Below are positions 1 to 9,254 of a stretch of DNA of 27,472 bases, one piece after another. Origin of the DNA: Seminavis robusta (taxonomy: Eukaryota > Bacillariophyta > Bacillariophyceae > Naviculales > Naviculaceae); contig CAICTM010001533.1 of assembly GCA_903772945.1 (NCBI GenBank), forward strand, positions 1 to 27,472, written 5' to 3'. The notes under the pieces are model-generated. The model searched no databases. It saw only the letters and a program-made list of their open reading frames with translations, and had not been told where the DNA came from. A program made the translations under genes and the position numbers. Each line of letters begins with the position of its first letter. Within the stretch, counting starts at the first letter, position 1.

Positions 1-28
1 AAAGTCCTCTTCGTCTGCAGGCATGAGT

Positions 29-670
29 TCAGCGATCTCCGCTGGCGTCCATCTGGTCTGAAGAACCGTCGTTGTTGGAGTGGTTAAGTCTCGACCAAGC
101 ATCGGCGACGATGTTCTGTTCGCCTTTGATGGACCGTAGTTCAGGGACGTATTCTTCCAGAATAAGGCGCCATCGCTTTACGCGATCGGTATTGAAGTTC
201 TTGCATGTAAGATTCTTGTGGTCCGTGTGTACAATGATCTTCTGTACTAGAAGAATGTTGCGGAACTCTTTTAGAGTGTCTACGATACTGAGAAGTTTCT
301 TCTCGGTAACTGTGTACGTGTCTGAGCAGGGTTGAGCTCCCTGCTGTAGAAACGCGATATGTTTCCCCTTCTGGGAAATTACCGAACCTAGTTGAGTATC
401 ACTCGCATCCGTGTGGAGAACGAATGTATCGTTGAAGTCAGGGTAGGCGAGCAAGGTTTCTTTGCTGATGATCTTCTCCATCTGGCTAAAGGCCTTTTCG
501 TGTTCCGCTTCCCATTTCCACTTTGTTTGGAATGTCAACGAAGCGAGTGGGGCCAGTAAATGTGATCGTCTAATCCACAGTTCTCGATAGTAGTTCACTA
601 GCCCAATGAATCTACGGAGTTCCTTCCTGTTGGTAGGAGGAGCGATTTTCTTGATCGCGTCTATTTTTTG
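29..670 (-). pseudogene. Ty3/gypsy RT tail and RNase H domain (copy A)
   Basis: The open frame has a stop at 29-31 and stays open upstream to about 660-670; the first ATG at 598 is internal, because coding similarity continues through the typical RRFIGLVNYYREL segment before it. RNase H-like features are visible: the first Asp in LHTDASD, the Glu in VTEKKLLS, the Asp in VHTDHKNL and the last Asp in NIVADAWSRL, so all four catalytic acidic residues are kept. RNase H would remove the RNA strand of the RNA/DNA hybrid during reverse transcription. Just before the stop the reading continues better in another frame (RWTPAEIAEL, about 15-57), so a frameshift near 55-60 probably creates this stop. 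It is the best preserved part of copy A. Confidence 0.8.
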
Positions 671-710
671 TTATAGGTGGGATCCCTGTTCGAGTAATCC
701 AGTAACCTCA

Positions 711-2137
711 GGTACTCAAGTTCTCCTCTTGCGAAGAAGGACTTGGTCATTGATCTTAAGTCCGCTTCTGAAGCCTTCGGAACTTCATCTAACTTTCAAC
801 GTGATCTGCTAGATCGCGTTAGTTAGGATGAGTAGATCATCAATGTATACGGACTATTCTAGGTCTGATTAGTGTTCCATCTTCTCTTGGAAGATGTCGG
901 GACTATTACATAGGCCCATTGGCAACTCTGTACTCGTACTTTCCCACGGAGACATGTACAGAGTTGTTCGAGTGAGGACAGCTCATGTGTAGTATCCCAT
1001 GTTCAGTTAGACTAGTAGCGTACTTTAATCCTCTTTCAAAGCATGTTTGTATTTTTGGATAGATCCTTTTTTCAGTTCCCGGAAGTCAGAGATGAATCGT
1101 ACAGATCCTCTTTCTTGGGAATGATGAAGTTGGTGCGCCACTGGAACGTTTACTTCTTGAGTCTCCCTCGCAGGACGTTCAACCTCCATCTAAGAGTGTT
1201 GGTATGGACACCGTGAATAGTAAGCCCTGCATATAGGTTTAGCATCAGGAGAAGTTCTACTTGTATCGTCCATTTCACTTTCTAAAGTACCATCAATGTC
1301 GGACTGTCAGTAAGGATGAGTTTTCCTCTCTTCCTTTTAACTGATCTTGACTCTGGCAAACCTGCCTTAAGTCAGCTTGTTCGTATTCGCATCAAGAAAC
1401 TTCTTGAGACGTCTGCACTGTCTCAAGCAGGTAGGATCAGGAATGAAAATTCTCTTCTTCCTTGGTGTCGCTATCTTTCATAGGAATAGATGCCGTCCCA
1501 TCCACTGACATGGTAGTGAAATCAACTTAATCCTAGATAGAGAGAATGTCTCGACCTATGATCATGTCATACGCCCCCAAGCTCTTGGTGACGTGTAATC
1601 CCATCATAATTCTATCTCTGGAATTCAGGAATCATAAAGCACCTTTCACTTCTGCTGGTTTAATTCTCCTGCAGGGTAGTCCACATGTTTGGACGCCCCC
1701 AAGATCCTTCATCGTAATTTCTTAGCATGAGTTGAGCAATCAAGTTCCGGATGCTCCTGTATCCAGTAACAACGGAGTGTAACGGGTTTTGTTTCCCTTT
1801 CTCTGTCTGTTAAATCTAACATAGACGATGTTTGAGGTCTCTTGTCTTGCGACGTTTACGAGGTGTGGCCACGGACGAGGTTAACATGTAAATAGATCAT
1901 CAATCTATTGAGCAGCTTCAGGCAATATCAATTTGCCGTAGACTTCATCAGTTGCAAACAATTCTTGTTTACTAGTTGTGAGATATCTTCATCACTTTGG
2001 TATGAGAAATCGGAACATGGTTCGTTGATCATCATCCTGGCCTAATCTCCAGTAGAGATTTCTCCATCCAGTATTGAAATCGACAGAGGAGTTTCCTCAT
2101 GTCAGAGTTTATGATTTGCGCTTGGCAACATAGTTGC
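711..2137 (-). pseudogene. Eroded RT-protease region of copy A
   Basis: This stretch aligns base by base with 2731-4359 of copy B but is about 200 nt shorter. The loss is spread over dozens of mostly single-base deletions, many in short homopolymers or next to them, plus one loss of about 55 nt near 2070-2100. No frame stays open for more than short stretches. Recognisable pieces include the RT YIDD region near 830-845 and, near 1550, the end of the protease, where copy A reads IIGRD while copy B has a stop in place of the Arg. It cannot encode a working protein. Confidence 0.75.
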
Positions 2138-2290
2138 GAAGTTTGCAGGTGGTTGTACGTGTATCGTCGATCTCGTTTCTTCGTCATTGTCGACGAGAAG
2201 AAATGGTTTGTCACGCAACTGTTTTCAAAGTTGAGGAACGCATGCTTTCCTTAGCCATATTCATGTGAAGGAATAGCTTGAGTGTAGCTA
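2138..2290 (-). pseudogene. Remnant of gag N-terminus, copy A
   Basis: This segment matches about 5397-5540 of copy B, the N-terminal coding part of gag. It follows directly on sequence matching 4355-4359, so about 1.03 kb of gag is missing in copy A at the GTTG/GAAGTTTG junction near 2133-2140. The small minus-strand frame at 2032-2214 spans this deletion joint and is a by-product rather than a gene. Confidence 0.65.
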
Positions 2291-2722
2291 AAAGCATTTG
2301 TGTTAACCAAAATCACTACGCTAAGCTATGTAAAGATCTTCAGTGTTTTGATTGAGGAATGAAAGTATGAGATGATTGAAAGCTATGAAAAACTAATCAA
2401 CGATGAGAGATCATCATCAAGGATCGTAGATCTCTCCCGCGGGAGACTTATAAAGTGATGAGAGAGTAGTTTGCGGTATAACTGTATCATCCATCGATCC
2501 TAAAACGGAACGCGTGGAGTTTGTTCTAGCATGGATCTAGTAGCGTGGAAGTACTCCACGCTGGCTAAATATCTAGAGCGATGTTTCATCATCAACCTAG
2601 TATACTAGAGCGGTCATGAGAACCCTGTCTCAAATGACTATTCACGAGAGACTCAGTCATGAGTCGAACTCAAACCCTATCTAGGATCGAGTCGCGAATA
2701 AGGCTAAGAGCCATGTATTGCA
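2290..2722 (-). repeat. LTR/leader-like 5' end of copy A
   Basis: This non-coding sequence matches 5590-5998 of copy B, including the shared inner block with the words CTAAATATCTAGAGCGATG, GAACCCTGTCTCAA and CGAATAAGGCTAAGAGCC. Read on the minus strand it begins TGCAATACA, compatible with the TG start of an LTR. The matching 3' LTR would lie beyond base 1, so LTR identity cannot be proven here. It joins copy B RT sequence at 2723-2731. Confidence 0.5.
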
Positions 2723-2730
2723 GTAGCCTA

Positions 2731-3673
2731 GGTACTCAAGTTCTCCTCTTGCGAAGAAGGACTTGGTAGCATTGATCTTAAGTCCGACTTCTCGAAGCCT
2801 TCGGAGAACTTCATCTAACTTTTCAACGTGATCTGCTAGATCGTCGTTAGTTAGGATGAGTAGATCATCAATGTATGCACGGACTTATTCCAAGTCATGC
2901 ATGAGTGTTCCCATCTTCTCTTGGAAGATGTCAGGACTATTGCATAGGCCCATTGGCAATCTCTTGTACTCGTATTTTCCCCATGGAAGAACGATAGTAC
3001 AGAGTTGTTTCGAGTGAGGTGACAGCTCGATGTGATAGTATCCCATGTTCAAGTCGAGACTAGTAGCGTACTTGAATCCATCTAGATTCAACAGCATGTC
3101 TTGTATCTTTGGGATCAGATAAGGTTTTCGCTTAATCCTTTTGTTCAGTTCCCGGAAGTCAGAGATGAATCGTACAGATCCATCTTTCTTGGGAATGATG
3201 AATGTTGGTGCCGCCCACTTGGAACGGTTTACCTTCTTGAGTACTCCTGCTTCGCAGAGACGTTCAACCTCCATCTTAAGAGTGTTGGTATTGACACGTG
3301 GAATAGGATAAGCCCTAGCATGATAGGGTTTAGCATCAGGAAGAAGTTCTACTTCGTAGTCGTCCATCTGCCACTTTCCTAAAGTACCATCGAATGGGTC
3401 GGAGTACTTAGTCAGTAAGGAATGGAGTTGTTCCTGCTCTTCCTTATTTAACTGATCTTGACTCTGGCATACCTGCCTTAAGTCAGCTTGTTCGTATTTC
3501 GCATCAAGAATCTTCTTGAGACGATCTGCACTGTCATCGACAGCTGTAGGATCAGGAATGAAGAAGTTCTCTTCTTCATTGGTATCGCTATCTTTCATAG
3601 GAATAGATATGCCGTCCCACTCCTCTGACATGGTAGTGAAATCAAACTTAAATGCTAGATCAGAGAGAATGTA
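2731..3673 (-). pseudogene. Reverse transcriptase domain, Ty3/gypsy (copy B)
   Basis: The frame carries the usual gypsy RT order: a pre-RT spacer, then WAAPTFIIPKKDGSVRFISDFRELN, then motif A with the catalytic Asp in TSLDLNMGYYHIEL, then LPMGLCNSPDIFQ. A TAA at 2885-2887 cuts the frame just before the VRAYIDDLLILTN block, which carries the catalytic YIDD and reads on in the same frame to about 2731. A TGA at 3674-3676 separates it from protease; copy A has CGA (Arg, as in the usual IIGRD) at that site, which suggests a C-to-T change. The polymerase would copy element RNA into DNA, but as written it is split from its active site and lacks the thumb. Confidence 0.85.
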
Positions 3674-4204
3674 TCAACCTATGATCATGTCATACGCCCC
3701 CAAGCTCTTGGTGACGTGTAAATCCCATTCGATAATTCTATCGTCATGGAACTCAGGAATCATAAAGGCACCTTTACACCTCATGCTGGTGTTTAATTCT
3801 CCTGCAGGGGTAGTCCACATGGTTTGGACGCCCCCAAGATCCTTCATCCGTAATTTCTTAGCATGAGTTTGAGCAATCAAAGTTCCGGATGCTCCTGTAT
3901 CCAGTAAGCAACGGAGTGTAACGGGTTTTGGTTTCCCTTTTTCTCGTCTGTTAAATCTAACATAGACGATAGGTTTGAGGTCTCTTGTCTTGCGACGTTT
4001 ACGAGGTGGTTGGCCACGGACGAGGTTAACAATGCTAAATAGATCATAAGAATCTAATTGAGCAGCTTCTAGGCAATCATCTAATTTGCCGTAGACTTCA
4101 TCAGTTGCAAACAATTCTTGTTTACTAGTTGGTGAGATATCTTCTTCACTTTGGTATGAGAAATCGGAACATGGTTCCGTTGAATCATCATCCTGGCCTA
4201 ATCC
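3674..4204 (-). pseudogene. Retroviral-type aspartic protease region (copy B)
   Basis: The frame between the stops at 4205 and 3674 contains LRCLLDTGASGTLIAQ, the DTGA active-site loop of a retropepsin, followed about 80 residues on by DMIIG, the usual end of the fold. A basic stretch, PPRKRRKTRD, precedes the domain. In the family this protease cuts the Gag-Pol polyprotein. It shares the frame of gag and RT, which points to an ancestral single-frame gag-pol polyprotein rather than a frameshift design. The upstream TGA at 4205-4207 could be a later mutation or an ancestral gag stop. Confidence 0.8.
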
Positions 4205-5587
4205 TCAGACGTAGATTTCTCCATCCGATTGATTGAAATTGAAGTCGGCAAGAGCCTTGTCGACTGCAGCCATTTTCTTGTCCATCATGTTGAGGGACCC
4301 GACAGAGGAGTTATCCTCGTCATCAAAGTCATCTGACTTGCGCTTGGCAACATGGTTGCATTCGCCTTTCTTCTTGCGATCGGCCTTAACGTCAGTGGTG
4401 AAAACTTTCTTCATAAGGACAGAAAGTTCCTTCTTGGTGTAAGACTTGGCATCGTCAGACTTACGTTTCCAAGTCTTGCTCTTGTTGTACGCTGGCTTGC
4501 TATCGTTGCCAGACGAAGACTTGGACTTGATTTTCTTGAGAGTCATGCAATCAGCAGTATCGTGAGTGCTGGACGCACGGTAGTCACACCACTTTCCTTC
4601 GTTCTTGGAGGAGTGGTTGTTGTTGCGGCTAGACTTTTACTTCTTGCTATTGCTCTTCTTTGAAGGAGCTTGCTTGGCATCGCTGCCCTTGTCAAAGTCT
4701 TCAGCAGATTCCATGCGCTCACAGAATCCAATGAGAGCCTGTATCTCGGCAGTGAAAGGATCAAAGTCGTGTTCGTCCATCTTGCGCATCCAGGAACGAG
4801 GAATGCCATGACAGATAATGTCAATGAACTCGTCCTAGTTCAACTGTTGATTGGCACCGAAAGGTGGCAAACGAGGGAGTTCATCGGTATTCATCCGAGT
4901 GAGGTTGTTGATGTAGGCACGAGTTGTCATCTCACTAGACTTACGCATCTTGCGACGCATGAAGCGTTTCTGTTTTTCGAGAGCCTTGTAAGGACAGGCT
5001 TGTTCGATAACCGCATTGATTCCAACAGTGATGTCAGCATCGCTCAGCGCGGGTTCTGCTGCACCGTCCCATGCAGCTTGAATACGAGCAGCGTATGCTG
5101 CTTCGGTTTCGGCGATTTGATCGCGTGGTGCTTCTCAATTCACAGCGATTTGTCGAAGGGCGTTGTGACGCACGGCACGATTGCCTGCACATCCAGCCTC
5201 GTAGGCACTCTTTGCAGAGCTGGAAGTCATCTCCTTGAGAAGACGATGTTTGTCGTCGGGACCAGCAAGGTTGAGTCCAACGAAAAGATTCTCCATATTC
5301 GTGGCCCACTTGATGGTCTCACGTGGAGTGTTGGCGCCATTGATGATGGCTACCTTGAAGGTGTACTTGGCACTGTTTGCGTCTGCAGGAATGGTGTGAA
5401 GTTTGTAGGTGGTTGCACGAGAGTCGTCGACCTCGTTGTCTTCGTCATTGTTGACGAGAGCAATAATGGGTTTGTCACGCAACTGTTTCTCGAAGTTGCT
5501 GAACGCATGCTTTCCTTGAGCAATCTTCATGGTGAAGGAATAGGTTGAGGGTAGCTGAAAGCTATTGTGTTTGTTAACAAAATGCAC
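4205..5587 (-). pseudogene. Gag polyprotein (copy B, three internal stops)
   Basis: One frame runs from about 5587 (or the downstream ATG at 5530, MKIAQGKHAF) to the stop at 4205-4207, interrupted by TGA 5135-5137, TAG 4835-4837 and TAA 4637-4639. Between and after the stops the sequence still reads like a protein of this type: helical capsid-like segments, then a lysine-rich nucleocapsid tail. A zinc-knuckle remnant appears as C-x2-R-x4-H-x4-C (CDYR...H...C, around 4560-4610), with the second Cys replaced by Arg. Gag would form the particle and bind RNA. A long plus-strand frame over 4670-5548 is its antisense shadow. Confidence 0.75.
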
Positions 5588-5589
5588 TA

Positions 5590-5998
5590 CGCTAAAAGCT
5601 AGCGTAAAGATCTTTCGAGTGTTTTGAGTTTGAAAGAATGAAAGTTATGAGAGAGATTAGAAAGAAAACTAATCCATGAGAGAGATCGCTGTGAAGCTCA
5701 CTGAAGTTGGTCTCCGGCGGGAGGCCTCGAAGTGTGATATCGTAGGTTATGGTAATAACTCTACGTACTCCACGGTCAATTTCCGGAATGCGTGGAAACT
5801 TCAGCTAGTTGCTGTCTAGTAGCGTGGAAGGTTTCAAGCAGGCTAAATATCTAGAGCGATGTTTCATCGACAACCTAGTATGACTAGCAGTCATGAGAAC
5901 CCTGTCTCAATGACTATTCGCAAGGGACTAAGTCACGAGTCGAACTCAAACCCTATCTAGGATCGAGTCGCGAATAAGGCTAAGAGCCGTGTATTGCA
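5590..5998 (-). repeat. LTR/leader-like 5' end of copy B
   Basis: This non-coding stretch upstream of gag is shared with copy A (2290-2722). On the minus strand it starts TGCAATACA at 5998. I could not recognise a primer-binding site matching initiator tRNA-Met, and the partner LTR is not in the window, so the exact LTR end is unknown. Confidence 0.5.
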
Positions 5999-6001
5999 GT
6001 T

Positions 6002-6810
6002 GTACTCCCAGTTGACACTGATTCACCGGACGCAGTTACATGGAAGTCCCTTACAAGGTTGCTCCGCAAGCAAGCAACTAAACGCTTCAGAACTATACAG
6101 AAACAGTTCCTAGAACAAGTCACGCCTGATGACTCATTTTTCTGTTACGCAGAAGAAATAGATCCATTGGAGGATGCTTGTTTTGAAACAACATTCCAAC
6201 AAATCATATGTTCTAAGTACAATCACGTAGACACTGATAGTGTTGCTGCTCTGCAACGTCATTTGTCCCCATCACAAAGAGACGATCTTCGTCAAGTGCT
6301 TCAGAAGTACAAATAACTCTTTAGTGGCAAACTGGGCTACTATTCTGGACGAAAAATGCACTTAGAAGTGTTGCCCGGAGGTCATGACAAACTCAAGTTT
6401 CAAATGTCATATCCGTGGCGGCTGTCGCACATAAGCAAGTTTTCCAAAAGGAACTTGATCACTCACGGAGTTGGGAGTCCTCTCGAAAATTGATTGGGCC
6501 GAATTTGCGGCACCAACATTTGTCATACCAAAGAAAGATGGTCGTATTCACTGGATATCTGACTTTCACGCACTCAACCAAGTGGTCAAACTGAAGTGTC
6601 AGTTGCTTCCAAAAATAAATGAAATCCTGCGTAAACGCAGTGGCTACAAGTTCTTTACAAAACTTGACATTCAATGCAGTATTACACCTTTGAGCTCTCC
6701 AATGAAGCCAAAGATTTGTGTGTTATCAACACACCTGCTGGGTTGTATCGATACAACAGAGTTCCCATGGGAGTCAAGCAATCTCCTGGAGCGTCCCGCA
6801 ATCGTTTATG
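6002..6810 (+). pseudogene. Pre-RT spacer and N-terminal half of RT (plus element)
   Basis: The frame from 6002 reads through LSPSQRDDLRQVLQKYK to a TAA at 6314-6316, then on in the same frame as GKLGYYSGRKMHLEVLPGG. After shifts near 6411 and 6460 it continues as GVLSKIDWAEFAAPTFVIPKKDG and the motif-A region FTKLDIQ. Another shift near 6675 leads to the block with the [12 protein letters not shown] wording. These are the fingers and first palm motifs of a gypsy RT. The copy is disrupted at least four times before the insertion at 6811. Confidence 0.8.
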
Positions 6811-7041
6811 TGGTAGCTAGGATTTAGCGGTTGGATTTAGAGTAGAGTTTTTCAAACTCTACTCTAAACTCTACTCTAAGTAGGGCAGAGTTTGAAACTC
6901 TACTCTAATAGTTAGAGTAGAGTTTGAAACTAGTATTTACTGTGCAGTCCCGCTTCATTTAAAGTAGAGTATTTCAAACTCTACTCTAATTTAGAGTAGA
7001 TGAAACTCTACTCTAAATTCTGGATTCCCCCTAACAAACCA
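6811..7041 (+). mobile_element. 231-bp hairpin-rich MITE-like insertion in RT
   Basis: The insertion interrupts RT between the QSPGA block and the RHAPDFAQ block. The 14-mer AAACTCTACTCTAA occurs at 6854, 6866, 6895, 6976 and 7003, and its reverse complement at 6837 and 6912. Together they make at least two perfect 14-bp stems (6837-6867 and 6895-6925) with 3-nt loops. The ends are imperfect inverted repeats (TGGTAGCTAGG against TGGTTTGTTAGG) and are flanked by TATG at 6807-6810 and 7042-7045, a possible 4-bp target duplication. It has no coding capacity. The ends and the duplication are short enough that their exact limits are tentative; that a foreign repeat sits here is solid. Confidence 0.65.
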
Positions 7042-7042
7042 T

Positions 7043-7372
7043 ATGAGGCACGCTCCTGACTTTGCTCAGTCCATCATGGAGAGTATCCTTCAGGGAATGA
7101 AGGAAGTCGAAGTCTATATAGACGACATGGGCTGTTTCAGCAAAACATGGAAGAACCATCTCCAGACGCTAGACAATGTGCTCACACATTTGCCAGACAG
7201 GAATTTCACCATCAACCCATTGAAGTGTAAATGGGGTGTCCAAGAGACCGAATGGTTAGAATTCTGGCTGACGCCAATAGGGCTCAAGCCCTGGAAGAAA
7301 AAGATTGAAGCAATTCTAAAATTGCACGTCCAACCAACATATGTAAGCTACGTAGTTTTGTTGGTGCTGTGA
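7043..7372 (+). pseudogene. C-terminal half of RT with YIDD (plus element)
   Basis: The frame reads RHAPDFAQSIMESILQGM, then the catalytic VEVYIDDMG, then a thumb-like stretch ending at about 7340. The ATG at 7043 arises from the sequence next to the insertion and is not a true start. The frame shifts near 7365 into the RNase H segment. Confidence 0.8.
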
Positions 7373-7857
7373 CGTTCTATCGCGAGATGTTTCCGCGACG
7401 TTCACACATCCTCCACCCACTGTATGAGTTGACTTCGAAGTCTCAAAAGTTCGAATGGAAACCTGCGCATCAAAAGGCTTTCGATCAAGCAAAGGCGGTC
7501 CTTTCTAAGGACGTGTTTGTGCGCTATCCCAACCACAACAAGCCTTATCACGTCTACACAGATGCAAGCGATTATCTCGGTGCTGTCATTGTTCAAGACA
7601 ATCACCCTGTCACGTATTTCTTTAGGAAACTCAATGCGGCACAACGCAACTATACCACCATGGAAAAGGAGTTGCTTAGCATCACCTCGGTCCACAAGCA
7701 ATGAGTACCGTTCCATGCTGTATGGAGTCCGTGAACTCCATATCCACACGGATCATAAGAATTTGATGTACGCTAATCTCAATTCTCAGAGAGTGCTTCG
7801 ATGGCGCCTCTTTATTGAGGAATTCAATCCGATATTCCACTACATTAAGGGGGTAGG
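7369..7857 (+). pseudogene. RNase H domain (plus element, interrupted)
   Basis: The segment MTFYREMFPRRSHILHPL leads into [12 protein letters not shown] (first Asp), TMEKELLS (Glu) and, after a frameshift at about 7705, HIHTDHKNL (third acidic residue). The domain breaks after FHYIKG at about 7850, where unrelated G-rich sequence follows, and the final catalytic Asp segment is absent. It is therefore an incomplete RNase H. Confidence 0.75.
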
Positions 7858-8480
7858 CTTCCCTTTCGAGGGGGGCAGAGTAGTGAGTCCGCTGTGACAC
7901 ACCCTACACAATCGTGTTCTTACAGCCAAAACGTTGATCTATTAAACATCTAATAAAGATGGCATGCCGACATCAGGGACGCCTGATGCATATTCCATAC
8001 TGGAAGATCCAGACATGTTGGAATGTTTCCTTAACTTTTCAATCATCAACAATGACAATCCTTTCACCTTGGACTTCGATGTGATCAAAGAGCGAGCAAC
8101 AAGACGACGAACGTCTGCGAAAGGAAATCAAAGCTGACCCCAAAAAGTATATCTCCCAAGTATTCGCTCCTGGTGGAGCAGAAGTGACATGCTGGCGAAG
8201 CACCAGACGCAAAAACCTTTCGCATATGTCTTCCTAACTCAAATGGTTGACACGTTGGTCCATTTTTACCACATGACACTTGTTCATCCAGGACCAAGAC
8301 GACTATATGAAACCATTAGTCAAGTGTACAAGATCGAGCAGCCGTATTCATGGTGCCGTGACAGCATTGTGTCGCACATGCGATGCTTGTCAAAAGTGCA
8401 AGGTTCTTGGGGCAGAACACGGGTGCACGGGACCTCATGTTCCTCCAAGAGAAGCCTTTGCCATTCCTCTTTCCCTGGTA
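7858..8480 (+). pseudogene. Connection and integrase zinc-binding region (plus element)
   Basis: From about 7960 one frame reads a gypsy-like linker (DPDMLECFLNFSIINNDNP), which continues after a shift as DDERLRKEIKADPKKYISQ. The zinc-binding HHCC module follows in two frames: HMTLVHPGPRRLYETI (the His pair, about 8270-8330) and TCDACQKCK (the Cys pair, about 8365-8395). The stretch 7858-7955 after the RNase H break matches neither domain and may be a small insertion or rearranged sequence. Confidence 0.65.
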
Positions 8481-9254
8481 TGAGGTCGCTGTAGACCTCA
8501 TTGGTTTGTGGGAAGATCGTGACGAACACGGAAAGAAACATAGCTTCACAGCTCTATCTATTATAGATACGGTCACTAATTGGCCTGAACTAGTATTGCT
8601 GAACAATAAGACAGCAGCTCATGTCGCACAACAATTTGAGAATCAATGGATCCAAAGCCAATGCGATGCATCTATGATCAAGGCAAGGAGTTCACGGGTG
8701 GTGCTTTTCAAGACATGTTGCTCAAACATGAGATTGAAACACACCCTATCTCCGTGAGGAGTCCACAAGGAAACTCAATAGTAGAGAGACTTCATCAGTC
8801 TATAGCCAATTCACTACGAATCCTGACGTATGTTCATCCACCTGAAAACGATCAAGGGTCTAGGATATTGATAAGCACAACTTTGCAAACAGCAGCCTAT
8901 GCTGCTCCTGCTATGATGCACAGCACCATGCAACTGTCACCAGGCGCGATGATTTACGGAAGAGACATGATGCTCAACATTCCCATAGAAGCAGACTTTC
9001 AGTTGCTTCGACAGCGTCGTGAAGCACGCATCAACTATAACTTGTTGCAAGAAAATAAGCGTCGTATCCATTGCGATTATCAGGTCAACGACCAAGTACT
9101 CAAGTTTGTTCCACAACCGAACAAGATTGAGAATAGGGCCGAAGGCCCATACACTATCACTAGGGTACACATTAATGGTTCTATCACCATTAGGCTTAGT
9201 CCACATGTGGAAGAACGGATCAATATCCGTCAGGTAAAACCACACCAACAATGA
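8383..9254 (+). pseudogene. Integrase catalytic core and C-terminal domain (plus element)
   Basis: The first catalytic Asp is in VAVDLIGLW (frame 8383-8757). After a frameshift around 8650-8680 the frame ending at 9254 carries the second Asp in IYDQGKEF and the Glu in NSIVERLH, with exactly 35 residues between them: a full DD35E spacing. The C-terminal part, AEGPYTITRVHINGSITIRL, resembles the small beta-barrel that follows gypsy integrase cores. The enzyme would insert element cDNA into the genome. The single remaining frameshift in the core and the broken upstream pol make it inactive here. Confidence 0.85.

Larger units (their letters stand above)
1..2722 (-). mobile_element. Ty3/gypsy retrotransposon, copy A (eroded, runs off the window)
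   Basis: On the minus strand this block contains, 5' to 3', an LTR/leader-like end (about 2290-2722), a remnant of gag, protease and RT, and then RNase H at 1-660. From about 711 to 2722 it matches copy B (2731-5998) in the same order and orientation, but it is shortened throughout by one- to few-base deletions and lacks about 1 kb of gag. The RNase H end continues past base 1, so integrase and the 3' LTR are outside the window. It is non-functional as written. Whether the erosion is biological or comes from uncorrected reads cannot be decided from the sequence alone. Confidence 0.8.
2731..5998 (-). mobile_element. Ty3/gypsy retrotransposon, copy B (3'-truncated)
   Basis: The minus-strand element is ordered LTR/leader-like end, gag, aspartic protease, RT; it stops inside RT at about 2731, where copy A begins. 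Gag, protease and RT all lie in the same frame with no frameshift, but this frame is interrupted by stops at 5135-5137 (TGA), 4835-4837 (TAG), 4637-4639 (TAA), 4205-4207 (TGA), 3674-3676 (TGA) and 2885-2887 (TAA). RNase H and integrase are missing from this copy. Its 5' end abuts a plus-strand gypsy remnant at 5998/5999. Confidence 0.85.
5999..9254 (+). mobile_element. Ty3/gypsy pol remnant, plus strand (5'-truncated)
   Basis: The order pre-RT spacer, RT, RNase H, linker, integrase zinc finger, integrase core identifies a Ty3/gypsy pol. Coding similarity runs leftward right to the junction at 5999-6002 with no gag or protease, so the element is cut there by the minus-strand element. Several frameshifts and stops break it: a TAA at 6314, shifts near 6411, 6460, 6675, 7365, 7705, 8130 and 8380, and an insertion at 6811-7041. 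It has no chromodomain after the integrase. I could not define its 3' LTR with confidence. It is a distinct family from the minus-strand element, judging by the different wording of the shared motifs. Confidence 0.85.

Noticed and set aside
4200..4210. Programmed readthrough or frameshift between gag and protease
   Set aside because: Gag and protease share a frame, so no frameshift is needed. The TGA at 4205 might be a readthrough stop, but with five other nonsense codons it cannot be told from decay.
4670..5548. A 292-residue plus-strand open frame
   Set aside because: It lies antisense to gag of copy B, which is supported by its zinc-knuckle remnant and by sharing one frame with protease and RT; the plus frame has no recognisable domain.
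2731..5587. Reassigned stop codon (alternative genetic code) to explain the in-frame stops in gag-pol
   Set aside because: All three stop types occur inside the frame, and host genes here end normally with TAA, TAG and TGA, so a code change is not supported.
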